Assembly (NCBI GenBank): GCA_038502055.1 | Contig: JAXRKN010000042.1 | Coordinates: forward strand, 1,984,001 to 2,048,000 | Reading direction: 5' to 3' | Origin: Tanytarsus gracilentus | Lineage: Eukaryota > Arthropoda > Insecta > Diptera > Chironomidae | DNA: 64,000 bases | In this document: positions 13,367-25,900 of the stretch, piece by piece | How the letters are laid out: each line of letters begins with the position of its first letter | How positions within the stretch are numbered: position 1 is the first letter of the stretch | Made by a program: the position numbers and the translations under genes | Notes under the pieces: model-generated | Told to the model about the DNA's origin: nothing | The model's database searches: none | Seen by the model: only the letters and a program-made list of their open reading frames with translations

Positions 13367-16300
13367 AAGTGTCAATGTTCCACTTTAAGATGCTGTCAAA
13401 CAGATGCTGTACCATTCGAAAGACACAAGAGCAATGTGAAAGAATAAAAGGCAAACGAGAGCGAATAATAGACAACACAAATCACTTAAATCGTTTAATG
13501 AAACTCACGTTAAATTGTCTTATTTCTTTTCTATCTCTCACTTGAGATTAATGCTGCACACGGAATCTTATAAAGCAGCCAGTAAAAAAAACGTATAAGA
13601 GAGAAACATTTTAAACGGCTCGGAAACGCCCAATCAATTAAGGTTTTAGAACGAAATACACATCATTTCCAGAGTCATTATGTTGAGCACACTCAAAAAA
13701 TTGTGCGATGCATTTTTCCTCGAAAAAAGAGAGAACAGAAAACTTTAAACGCTATCCTTTACATGTCATTCACTATTCGAATATTCTGTCGAGAGTGAAA
13801 ATGCAATTTAATCTTCTTTCGATGTCCGCGCTAAATTTTCGTGAGGCAGCATGTGGAAGTTGCGTCTAATAGCCATAATGATAGCTTTACTTTCTGATGT
13901 TAATTTTTTCTTCTGAGCAGAGGATGGCGGAGTGGTAAATAAAATTTTTAATTGTCTGTAAAAAAATTAATTTAACGTATTTTAAAATTTTAAAATTTAT
14001 ATTTGCTAACTTTTTGTAATATTTTCATTCCAATGATAAACTGCCGTGCTCCGTCATGTCTAGTCGATAAATGCTGCCCTAAGACATGCTTCTGAGGCAG
14101 CTTAGTAATTTTAAGAAATTTAGAAAATCGCCAAAATCACAAGTTTGCGTTTAATAATTATTTACTATCGCAAAAAGACCCGCAATGATTAATGGCTTTC
14201 CTCTGTGAATGTCATTTCCAAAAAAAAACTCTCTTCAGTAACTTTTAAGTTTTCGCAAAGTCATCGCATTTAAAATCACTCGGTTCTCTCTTTCTGCATA
14301 ATTTAAGGCAAACAGTGAGTGACAATTGAAATGCAAATCTTTGCCATCAACATGAAAGTTATCCCAACTGAGATGACATGAAGATTTTTGTTAAAGAGAC
14401 AGTTTGCAACTCTGCTGATATGAGATGATTTTTTTTTGCTGCTGCTCTTCTTAATTATAATTAATTATTTTTATATAAATGAGGTCTCATTGTTGTGCCT
14501 ATCGTTTTCATCCCTTCTTTTCTTCATTTATTTATAATTGTGAAGAGCGTAAATGAGCAGAGATCTAGAAAATGCCATAAAAAGTGAGGAACCAACAACC
14601 CTATTAGACAAAAGAGTTCACGTTACATATAGAACGCTGATATATCCCATTAAGCAGCCAGTGAGTTTGCATAATTTTTTCTTTCTCTGTTACATTCTCT
14701 TGTGCCATTATTTTCTCTCGCACTCATTCGCTGGTTGGTATGAATGTGTGTACAATGCACGCGTGCGAGGCAATTTTTGTTTGCTTAAGAGACGCTCACA
14801 TGGTGTACGTACAACAATAGACTGGAGAGAATAACTGAAGCAAAACTAATCATAACCAGCAAAAGTACATGATGAGAGTGCTATATGTTGGCTTTTATTA
14901 ATTTATCGATTGCATTTTATGGAGTCAATTTTATGGAATCTATATATATATAGAAAAGGATGAAATTGTAACAAATTATAAAATTTAATTTAATTTATTT
15001 TGAAATTTTTTTAAAATTTAAAAAAAAAAATCCAATTCACCAATTGTTCACGTTAACAACTTCTAGGATTCGAACCTTCATTTTCTAAGAAACTTTTTTC
15101 TTTTCATTTAAATGCGTTTTTTTATTAAATAAAATTTCAATTTTAAACTATTGAAAATTTCAAAAATATTTTATAATTTTTTGCAAATCAAACCATTTTT
15201 TTTAATCGAATTCCTACACAATTTTCTGTTGATCGGAGAAGTAGTAATGATGACTATTTACGACTCCCCAACTTAACCATGTGAAATGATTTGGTCACGA
15301 TAAACCTTTTAAAGTTGATTATGCTCTCATACGCTCATTGTACACCTTTACTTTGCCATGCTTTATTTAAGTTAATCGTGTTCTTTTCTCTCGGTCTCTC
15401 TCTATTTCTGTGTGTATATACATTTTGCTGTGTGTTTATTAATAGTGGACAGTAACAAGCGAGGATGAATTACATGCGGATAAAAGTAGAACCTATTTGG
15501 TAATTTGAGGCACTCTATCGGTAACATGATCTTAATTGTTTGCTGCAATTGCGATACAGTATAATTTGTGCGGTGATTGGCGAACAGGAATGCGCAATGA
15601 TACAATTTAGAGTTGCTTTACCGACGGCTAAAAAGTGAGTGTGCAGTTATGTGACTCTAAAGTCAACATCCTAAGATTGCATGATTCGTTACAAAGCTCG
15701 ACTCCAGAAGATGCTCTTACCTTTAACCTCCACCACTGTTACCTAAGCATGCCTTCCGCAGTTCTTTTTCTTGCTCCAACCAAAAGCTTCTTCTTCATTT
15801 TTCACCTACCTTACAATTATCGTCATCATCGTGCGATATTGAAAAATATTTTCTTCTCTTCTCCACGCTCTTCGCCTCTTTTTTTACAAGCAGCGAGAAA
15901 AACGAGACTTCCGATTAAAAAATTAATACACAAAACACACATCTGTTTATTGTGGTTTAGAAACATAAATACTCTCTCGCTTTATGTACTCGAGAGAAGA
16001 AAAAAGGGCAACACAAACAATGTTTTTCAATACACAACAAAACTTTTTTTTTTATAAATGTGAGGTTACATGGTTGAATATACAACAACATGAAAGAGAG
16101 GATGAGAGAGATTGTTTTGAAAAGGGGAAAAGAGCGAAAAATGTTGCGCGACTTTGCAACATTATACATTATAAACAGGGAGCGATGTAATGATGACTGA
16201 AAATATTCTTTTTATGAATATTATTTGCATAAATTTTATTTTAATTTTTAAAGGGTTCGGAGAGTTCTTAAAGGTTATTGTATGAAAAAAATCGTAACAT

Positions 16301-18483
16301 AACTTTCGAGAGAATCTTTTTTTTCGAGATTACCGCATAACTTTTTACAACTTTAAGAGTTTTTACACCCATCCGTGGCGTTATAGGATCCTTTATCAAG
16401 AAATTTCAAAATGTCACGAAAGGTGCGTCAATAAATCTTTCAAACTTTTATCCACATCGATGTATGTGGCGAGATATAATTTTGGTTCAAACCTTCACAC
16501 ACAAAGCCGCACTCTCAAGAACAATGCGTCGACTCTTCTTCTCCCTTTTGTCTTGATATCATCGAACGCCTTTTATCTTTCGCCTCCTTCATCACAGCAG
16601 AAAGAAATTGATCGATAAAAAAAGGAGAGTATAAAAGAAAATAAGAAATTGACTCTCACCCGTGGACAACTTGAGTTCATCCCTTCGTTCTTGATGATGC
16701 ATTAACATCTATTGGAGTCGATAATGGACAAAAAACTGTCAATTTTAATGGCTTTCTGATCAATGTACAAAGCTTCCGATGATTCTGCTCTCATTGACGT
16801 TCTTAAAGTTCTTAAGTGTCTTAACTTAATGTCAATGTCTAATTGCTAGATGTCAAAGGAACTCAATCATAAAACATTTAATAGCGGGCAATTTGAATTT
16901 CTTGCTTGTGAAATGACCTACGAATCCGCCTTCAAAAAAATTATGTTCTTGTAAAAAAAATTCTAAATGTCCAACGGCGCTATGACATCTCAGGAAATTT
17001 TCAAGTCAACATAATTAATGACCTTAAAAATCTAACCAAAAAATAATTAATTACATTTTTGCTTTTGTGCTCTTCATAATACCTGTTACTCTCTATTTAA
17101 TAACTACTATGTGTGCCGTTCTCGCCAAAAAAAGAGTCGTATATGTCGTTCCAACCACAAGAAGAGATAGATGAGAATAGAAGTGAGGGAAAAATGTGTC
17201 TGACGATGACATTCAAAAAGAGAATAGAAAAATATATAAAAATTCTATACGAAGAATCAGACGTCAGGTGCCGGAGTCTTTTGTTACTGCTCTTTTCTTC
17301 TCCCATTATTCGCTTCAATCGAATAACAATAAAAGTGACACATTTGGGGGATAGGACAATAGCTCTATAGCACTCGAAAGGTTCATGAAACTAGGAATGC
17401 CAATTTTTTATTATTTCGTTACACAATTTTATGGGAAAAGTCTCGCAGGCATTCGAGTCGCACACAATGAAAAGAGAGAACTGTGACAGGAAAACAAAGC
17501 AAATAGGAAATTTATGGGATCATTGAATGTCTCATCGGTACACAATTGTCATTATCCATAAGTCACAATATCGAGTGTCTACCATTATACCTTGCGATAT
17601 CATCGGCATGCACCTCACATTTGCAACGAAAAAAAAATTATGATAATTATTTGCCTCGAAGTTACAAATAAAGAGCTCTCGAGCGCACTGGACATGGAGA
17701 GAGGGCAGAAAATAATGAAAATGTACGCGAATATGTGTGAATTATTGCATTGCTGTGAAGCGAAGCATGATATTATAAGACCGTGCGGCAAAAAAGGGAC
17801 ATAAGAGACTTTTTAACGTACAAGCAAAAGGAGAGAATATGATGATTGCATGCTGGCACAGCGACCGTGGTTTATTATTTTTTTTTGTTATCACAAACGT
17901 TGCCATCGATATATTGAAATTTATAGAATTTTTTTTTCATTCAGTGCGAGAGACTTTATAAAAGAGTGTGCTGTGATATTGCCTTAAGAATTATTTTCTT
18001 ATCGTACTTTATGGACATGGGGAGGATTTGTAAATTATGGAACCTCTTTTATTAAAATTTATTTATTTTCAAAAATATTTTAAATTCTAAAATTACGTTA
18101 AAAAATTGTTTATTTCTCATAAAAACGCACTTTTTAAAATCACCCCGCATTAATTCGAGTCGAGTCCATAAAACACTCAAAACTAAACATCCAGAACATC
18201 TCTTTTTACACTATCAAGATTGCCCTAAATAAGATGTATTGAGACAATTTTGATCTAATCAATTATTCATGCTCTCTTCTTGTTTAAAATTGCCAATTTC
18301 CTTTGACTTCCCGTTCACATTTTATTTTCTGTGTAAACGGCTCCTGAGGGTTTCCCGCTCTCAATTTCACCTCACCAACATCCCTCGTCATTTCAAACTT
18401 TTTATTCATTGCTCTTTTCTTTGTAAGAAGGAAAAAATTAGCATTTGTTGAGTGATGTTTATGGGATTTAAATTTTCGTGTCA

Positions 18484-18489
18484 TTTATT
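18484..18489 (-). terminator. Poly(A) signal of the succinyl-CoA ligase gene
   Basis: AATAAA on the minus strand (TTTATT on plus), about 70 bases past the stop at 18557. Confidence 0.6.
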
Positions 18490-18556
18490 CAATCACTTTA
18501 TAATTTTTCATCGGAGATAATTGGATCACAAAGAGAAGGAGGAAAATTGAATTTTT

Positions 18557-19989
18557 TTACCATTCTCGTCTTTTTGGTGGTTCTTTTTTGTCAGATGGTG
18601 GAGGGACGGGAGGGTAGAACGGCTTATCAGGATCACCGACTGGTTCACACTCACATTTTAAATTCATTGACAATGCGGCATTTAAATTGCCACAATCAGC
18701 CAATTTGATTATCTTTGAGCATCTGACAGCCATCGCTGCCGCATCATCAAACGAATTGCTTGTGATAATATTTGTGTTCGCCTCTTGAATCATTTTGCGA
18801 CCTTTTTCATAGTTGTTGCCTTCAATGCGCGCAATTATTGGTATTTTAATGTCCATTTCGCGAATAGCTTTGAGCAGCCCTTCGGCAACATCATCGCACT
18901 TGTTCATGCCAGCAAAAATATTAACAAAAATTGTTCGAACTTTCGGATCCATCATGATGACTTTGACAGCTTCCGTTATTTGCACTGGCGACGACATTGT
19001 ACCGATGTCCAAAAAGTTTGCTGCCTCTCCTCCAAAATAACTCAAAATATCGACAGTTGCCATAGCAAGTCCAGCCCCATTCACCATCAGTCCGATCGAA
19101 CCATCGAGTGACACATACGTCATGCCCAATTTGCTCGCCACTAATTCTTTTACCTCCTCTTGACTCGTATCTCTTTTTTCGAAAATATCTTTCTGTCTAA
19201 ATTCAGCATGATCGTCAAAAATTATTTTGACATCGAGTGGAAAGTAATTAAGGCAAACATCCTCGACATATGGATTGATTTCAGCAAGCAAACAGTCTTT
19301 TTTCATAAACAAATCGTAGAGTCGTATCAACATTTTGCAGGCATGTGCAGGTTGATCAGTTATGCCGACACGTCTTAAAATCCACTCGGCAATCTCTTTA
19401 GTGACCCCATTTTCCGGATCAATTGCTTGATAAATTATGGCATCTGGTGTTTGCTTCGCAACATCTTCAATATTGACGCCTCCTCTCGACGACGCGATCA
19501 ACACAGCTCCACCATGATTTCGATCTAATGCAAATGCGAAATAAAATTCACGACGAGGAAATTTTCTCTCTGAGATCATGACAGAGTTGCAAGGAATTCC
19601 AGCTTCGCCTGTTTGCTTCGTGATGAGTCGATTGCCCAACATTTTTGAAGCAATTTCTTTCACCTGGCAAGGACTAAAAAATATTTTTAAAAATCAAATT
19701 AAATATTATTTCATTTTATGTACTTTGTGGCTGCATGAACACCGCCTTGAAATCCATTCTCGAATCTTCCCAACCCTCGACCACCAGAAAGTACTTGAGC
19801 CTTCACCATGAGATTTTTCGTCAAAAGATCTCTTGCACCTTGTTCAGCTTCTTGTTCAGTTTTAGCAACTCGAAATTTAGGTGTCGTTATCTTATGCTCA
19901 TTGAGTATGGTCATAGACACATTCTCCTGAAGACTTAAACTTCGAATTTGTTGATTAGCAATAATTTTTTTAAACGCCACTCGCATCAT
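18557..19989 (-). CDS. Succinyl-CoA ligase (ADP-forming type) beta subunit, diverged paralogue
   Basis: Two exons, 19989-19724 and 19673-18557, joined across a 50-bp GT-AG intron in frame, give 460 residues. The N-terminus (MMRVAFKKIIANQQIRS) is basic and amphipathic like a mitochondrial presequence. The ATP-grasp part is recognisable (KAQVLSGGRG, TKQTG, ERKFPRREFYFA, EINPY, FDDHAEFRQ, VNGAGLAMAT), and the ERKFPRREFYF block matches the ADP-forming (SUCLA2/skap) branch. In this family the beta subunit pairs with alpha in the TCA cycle to couple succinyl-CoA cleavage to ATP. Odd points: the CoA-ligase loop, normally NFLDVGGGA, reads NFLDIGTMSS; NIFGGI reads NIFAGM; the C-terminus gains a proline/lysine-rich tail ending KKEPPKRREW. 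I infer a specialised, possibly testis-type or catalytically impaired paralogue. A CACGTG lies 170 bp upstream. Confidence 0.92.
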
Positions 19990-22900
19990 GTTGAGATTTT
20001 AATAATGACTTTCGTTTTAATGATGACTATGATTAAATAAATTAAATTTTGTATAGGTGATTTCGAATGCTTTGTGTAATTTAATTAATATTTAATAAAT
20101 TATTAAAACAACAGAACTAAAATGTGTCACTGAAATAATTATTATCACTTTTTAAGCGACACGTGTGCTCTGCTAGACGAGTTGTTTACGCGTTTACATG
20201 TTGACTGATAATATTTAAAATTTTGAGTTTAAAATTCTCACAAAAATCTTTTCAATTGAGAGAGAGACAATTGATTAAAAGATTCAATCGCTCAGTTACA
20301 AATTATGACTCACAAAAATTCAATATTGATTAAAAATTAACTTGAGAAATTATAAGAAAAGTGATTTAATGAAAAATGTCATAAATATCTCAATAGATGG
20401 ATTTATGACATTAAGAATGCTTGATTTGATTTGAAAAACCATACGGAGTCATACACAATACCCTAATTGCATATATCATGATCCCATGAGAGAGAGAAAC
20501 ACATTAGTAAAGCACCAAGACCAAATAGGTCATTCGTCATTTTCGTCTCTCTCTCACCCAATCTTTATTCTTCTCTTCATAATAATATTGTTAAAGTCGT
20601 GTAGTGTCTCTGACCATGCTTATGTACAAACAACGCCAACCAAAGTCGAATCTATTTAATTTGATTAAACGATTATTTATGTTTTCTCTTGTGATATATT
20701 TGGCTTGTTTTCTCCTCGATAGAAAAACACTCAATAAATCACACATCAAATTCCTTCGTGCCTTTATCCGAAAAAAATTGTGTTCGAAGTACTCCAACGG
20801 TGATTTTTTTTTGATAGACAAAAAAATATTATTTAGAGCACCAAAAGAGAACCGAGTGAGTTATAATATCGTCGTCAAAGTCGCTTCGGAGAGTGTATCA
20901 AAAAGTTGATTGTGAAAAATGGCTGAGCTGTCACGCTGATTCAATTTAAATTGATGGAGAAAGAAGAAAAGAAACCGAAGTCGATTTAGTATGAAATTTA
21001 TCATTTTTATTACATCATTTTCTCATGTCCTTTTTATACCGAATCATCCTTTCCACATAACGCATCCCCTCGTCATCATTTTTTATCTCACAGCTTTAAC
21101 AAAATTTTGTGTACCTCTCTCACCTTCACTTCATCACTAGAAAAAATAACTTTTTTAATGAGTTTTTGTTTTTCACTTGACGTTTTTTGTTTCATATAAA
21201 AATCAAATGCCGCATGATGTTCTCGAACAACGATCATGCTGTGCCGAATGTTGATACGCAATTTTGATTAAACTATTTTACGATCGTCTATCGTAAAAAA
21301 ACTTAAATGGTGAAATAAATATCTCTCACGATCAAGGCACACACATGGAATGACAAATGACTTTTATTTTGATTGATTTTTGCCTGATGTCTCTTCTTGT
21401 CTCTCATTCCATTTATTTCGCCTCGCATCTACCTTCGATTGATTTCATATTTCTTCTTTTTTTTCTAACTCAATTCTTCATCATCATAATTTCTTCTTGT
21501 TACCATTCTCATCAAGAACTTATCAATTGATGTCTATCGAATGAGAGCTATTTTTGGTTGAGCTATCGAAAAGGGAGTAAATCATCATTTACTTCCTTAA
21601 ATTAATTATTTTTTCGGATTTTTATGCGAATAGATTTTTTAGCTACAACATCCAGGATTTATTGACCTTTTAGGCCTTTTCTATTTTTCTATAGAAAACC
21701 CCCCTAAATAGTCATTATGAACCTTTCAATTTTCAAACGTAGATTTTACTTACACTCAACGACATTCCATATGAGGGCATCGTCACGAAATAACTCAAAT
21801 GTCCACTTCACAGCAATTGACGTCGTACTTCGAGCGACGAGATGTCGTGAGAGAGTCATGCGATGATTTATTCTTAGCGATGTATATCCAATTTGAATGA
21901 GAATACTAACCATATTATTAATAAATGGCCTTTGAACATGACCAACACAGAGAGAACGCACAAAAATATCCACCGATGATCGATATTGATGAACAATTTA
22001 TAGTCAGCTCTTTCCGTTAATTAATTAAAATGAGTCTTCGTTTCTCGCTGCTCGTCGTCTCTTTTCATAATCCTTGGGAAACATATTTTTTCTGTGATGT
22101 GCCATGAAATTTGTCGTTAATCAAGAAAGAATTCTTTTCTATAACCAAAAGAGATTAGTTGGAGCGGAGAGAATTTGTCAGGCTATGAGGCGCCGTTGTA
22201 AAAAAATATTTGTTGTCATTTCCTGATCTGATTAATGAGTCATTCTCTGATGCCAGGCTCTAATTAAAATTGATTCAAAGTTTCTTATGTACTATCAATT
22301 TGAGCATAAATCATAAACCACTCCCAGCATATTAGTCGTAGCAATAATGTCTTCGAGAGAGGAAAAATAGAGTCCGAGTTTCCGAAGTTCGTTACATCGG
22401 AAATGTGATATTAAGGTGTTTTACCATCCAGTATATTATTTTCAGTTATGATTTATTGTCACGATAAGAAATCGTATGATTTGAGACACAGAAGGAAGAG
22501 CCAGTGGGACACGATCGATAAAATTATACGAGTGAATGTGTGTGTGTGCATGTCCGGAGTTACTTTATTAGTTTCCGTTCTTATTACATTTAATTTGACG
22601 GCAAAATGTGAATGAATTTAGTTAGTTCTAAAATTTTTAAAAAATCAAAATTCTCAAACACTTTGAAAAAGTCGTCTCCATATATTTTCGTGATATTCTT
22701 TTTAAAATAATATATATTAAAAATTATGACGTATAAAAAGGAACTTTAAAGTCTATAAATTACAATAAACCACATGAAAAAAGTAAGGCAAGCAGAAAGG
22801 TGATGATAAAAGTATAAAGAAAGAAAATAAATTGTGAATAAAGTCATTTTATTAATATCGCGCACGAGAGACAAATGCGTGCGAGAGAAAAAAGTGTATA

Positions 22901-25900
22901 AGGGACATATGATGAGCATTGGTGCTGGTATAGCTAATGCCTTTTGATGATAAACTAATTTTCGTATTATATCATACGCTCGCGCTATGTCGCTATCATC
23001 GCATCCCCTATAATATCATAAATTTTATATTACTGCGAGGAGAGTAGATTACACTCGCTGCGATAGCATTCTTCGGTATTTAATTTCATATTCTTTCGCT
23101 TTGCCCTAAATATATAAAGGAATATTATTTTATTAAATGTTGCATTTTATATTTCTCTTTCAGTTTCTTTCTTCCCTGCCCCCTAATAATATTGTTTCAA
23201 TATTTTTTTTAATCTTGCAACGTCTCTTTGTCTTGCTGTGGCACATGCTCGCATAGAGTCGAGAATTTTTGCTCTTTGCCTTTGGAGAATTTATTTAGAA
23301 GCTGTAACGACTGTCACTCTGGGAGGGAATTTGTAATTTAATTTACTCTACTTTTTAGGTAGCATCATAAATTTACTTTTTCTGACATTAGCAAGAAATA
23401 TTATTCAATGGCGATCAATCTGACATTTTTCTCACACAAACCTCAAACACCCTCGCAGATATGATCTGCTAACAATTCAATTAGAAAAGAGAATAGTAAT
23501 CTAAAAATTCTCTAAATTTATGAGATTTTAATGGTCAAAAGTCACGCACTTAATTTGTGAGGTTAATTTTAAAATAATAAAATAATTTTTCTATAAATGC
23601 GTTTCCTAAAAAATCTAACAATTGAGAGTAAAATTCTTAAACAACTTTAAGATACTTTTCCTAAAACTCCTTGAAGTAATTTAATTTTGCAAGGTAGACC
23701 ATCTTCATTCAACCCCAATAAATAATTTAAATTTCTGTCTCGTACTTTTCTGCTCTCCGAAAATTGTATTTACCCTTAATTTGATTACTCTTTCTTGTTT
23801 ATTCTCGTTAATAAATTCAAGAATCTCTCTCGAGAATTGCAAAAGAGTTAAAGGAGTAAACTGCTTAAGTGTAATTGCCGTGTTTAGTGTAAGATTTTAT
23901 TATTGATTGCTAATTGGACAAAATATTCAGTCACTCTGAAACTTGAGAAGCATAATTTAATCTCGCCTCGGAGGCATTGTTGAGAAAATTCATTTCGACA
24001 AACAAATTTGTCTCTTTTACGACAGTCAATGGCATCTGCAGAAATATTCAAAGTTATTCGTGGCCGTCTTCAATTGTTGTCTTTTCTTTTTACACTTCTT
24101 TTCATTCATTTTAATTTTTTTTTCGGGGCATAAAGCAGTTGATAATCATCGGCGACGAGGTAAATGCAAATTAATCGCTAGTGGACTCATTTCTTCTTCG
24201 TTGGATTTAATTAATGTCATCGTCATTTCCTGGGAGAATAATCTTCTCCAACATGTTATATCTCTTGTCTCTTTATAGTTCTTCAAACGTGACACTACAC
24301 GCAAAAATCTTCCGAGACAATTTTATCAACATTTACATACAAAAAAAAGACGAGATGCAAGTTGATTCTTTTCTTTTCGTTTTCGCATGCTTGAATTTGC
24401 GATTTATTATTTTGTGGCTTGTCTTCTCACTACTTGATTTTTTTTTCTTCTCTTCGACCGGCTTTCAAAGAGAATGATTGTTACGTGTGACAGTCAACTG
24501 AAACGAAAATATTCCACTTCAATATTTATGAGTCGTCGTTGAATTTACATAAAAATTTTCCCTTTTGCTTAAGAAGATTTTTATTTTATGGAGCAGCTAA
24601 TTTAAAAAACGAACTTTAATTGACATCGAAAAGGAAGAGAGCGGAAGCAGAAAAATGATAATGAGGTCATGTGACTGTGACGACATCATAAGACTTATTA
24701 AGTAGCGATTAACATAGGGCAGTGCATCGTAAGAATTGCATAACTTAAAAATAGCGTGCGAAGAAAATTAAAAATTATTTTAAAACATCTAAAATTTTAT
24801 TTTTTTCAACTTAGAAAATCTTTGAGGAAATTTCCCTTCGACTTCTTTTCGTTAAATAATTTATCTCCTCACATGCAATCAAACAACCCCTTTTTTTCAT
24901 ACTAACAAATTCGTTGCACACAATCCAATAAAATATTCTCTCGAAAAATTCATGAGAAGAAATCTCATTTGCCTTCTAGCTTTCAAGTGGTCAATAAGTG
25001 CCTTGCGAAAATTGTATAAAATTCGAATAAATTTTTTGGCCTCCCTCACCATAAAAAAAACTCTTCTTTATGGACCTGGCAGATGAATCAAATAAAATTG
25101 TGAATATTACCATACAAATAGCAAATGATACATAAAATTGAAAAATTTATGTGATGATCATACTGTGCAGGTTCTCTTTTTTTTATGAAAACCCCTTTTT
25201 ATTCTCCCATGATTGATTTGATCTTAAATAATATAAAAGATTCTTCCTGCATGAATGAGGTGTCATTGATGATGCAAAGAATATTCTGGTCACAATTGAG
25301 AAGAAAAATGTAAAAAAAATAAATATTTTATTGCATTGCGATGGTATTTAATATTTTTATGACGCTTAAACCCTTTTATTTTTATGTTCACGCACACACA
25401 CACTTGAGAGGGCAAAAGAAAGGCTTAAAGAGATTCACTTTTATGCTGAATGGTTCACAAATTATGAGGACATTTTCTCGGGGGTAATTTTATTACTTTA
25501 TTGGTCGCCCTTAAAAGGATTTTACATTTTCGAAAATTAAAAGAATTCCCAATGGAAGCAATTGTCGTTTTGTCGGTAAAAGGATTCCTTGCGTTTTTTC
25601 AATTATTGTCTATGAACTTTTAACACAGCAATAAATGACAAACATAAAAAAGTGTTGAGATGAAGAAATTTTTAGGGATAGACGTGCATATTAGGGATGA
25701 AAGGACACCATAAAGTTTTATTATGTGTCATAATTTTAAATATTTTAATTTCTCTCTTCCTTTCATCTCTATTGTGCATTATGTCCTACACTATTGCACA
25801 TTTTTAGGTTGCCAGAGTGTCATAAAATGTCCCTTTTAACTCACCGTGACGTATTTCGACATTTTAGTCGTTGAACGGAATTTAATGAATTTTTAATCCA

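Larger units (their letters stand above)
10943..18483. other. Gene-poor AT-rich DNA with scattered small motifs
   Basis: No supported gene in about 7.5 kb. Items seen: an 18-bp palindrome at 11245-11262; a (TC)9 tract at 13349-13366; a 20-codon cysteine-rich frame at 14033-14095; a possible first coding exon at 14553-14660; a short TA tract near 14941. Longer frames such as 15635-16057 and 12188-12475 have phenylalanine/serine- or isoleucine-rich compositions typical of AT-rich non-coding DNA. Confidence 0.5.

Noticed and set aside
15060..15080. GGTTCGAATCC on the minus strand, tRNA-like B-box
   Set aside because: Surrounding sequence does not form a cloverleaf and no A-box is seen.
15635..16057. 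140-codon plus-strand frame
   Set aside because: Non-ATG start and composition typical of translated AT-rich DNA; no recognised motif.
21746..21973. Minus-strand frame ending at a GTAAGT donor
   Set aside because: Starts on a non-ATG codon, no good acceptor, and no continuing exon found downstream.
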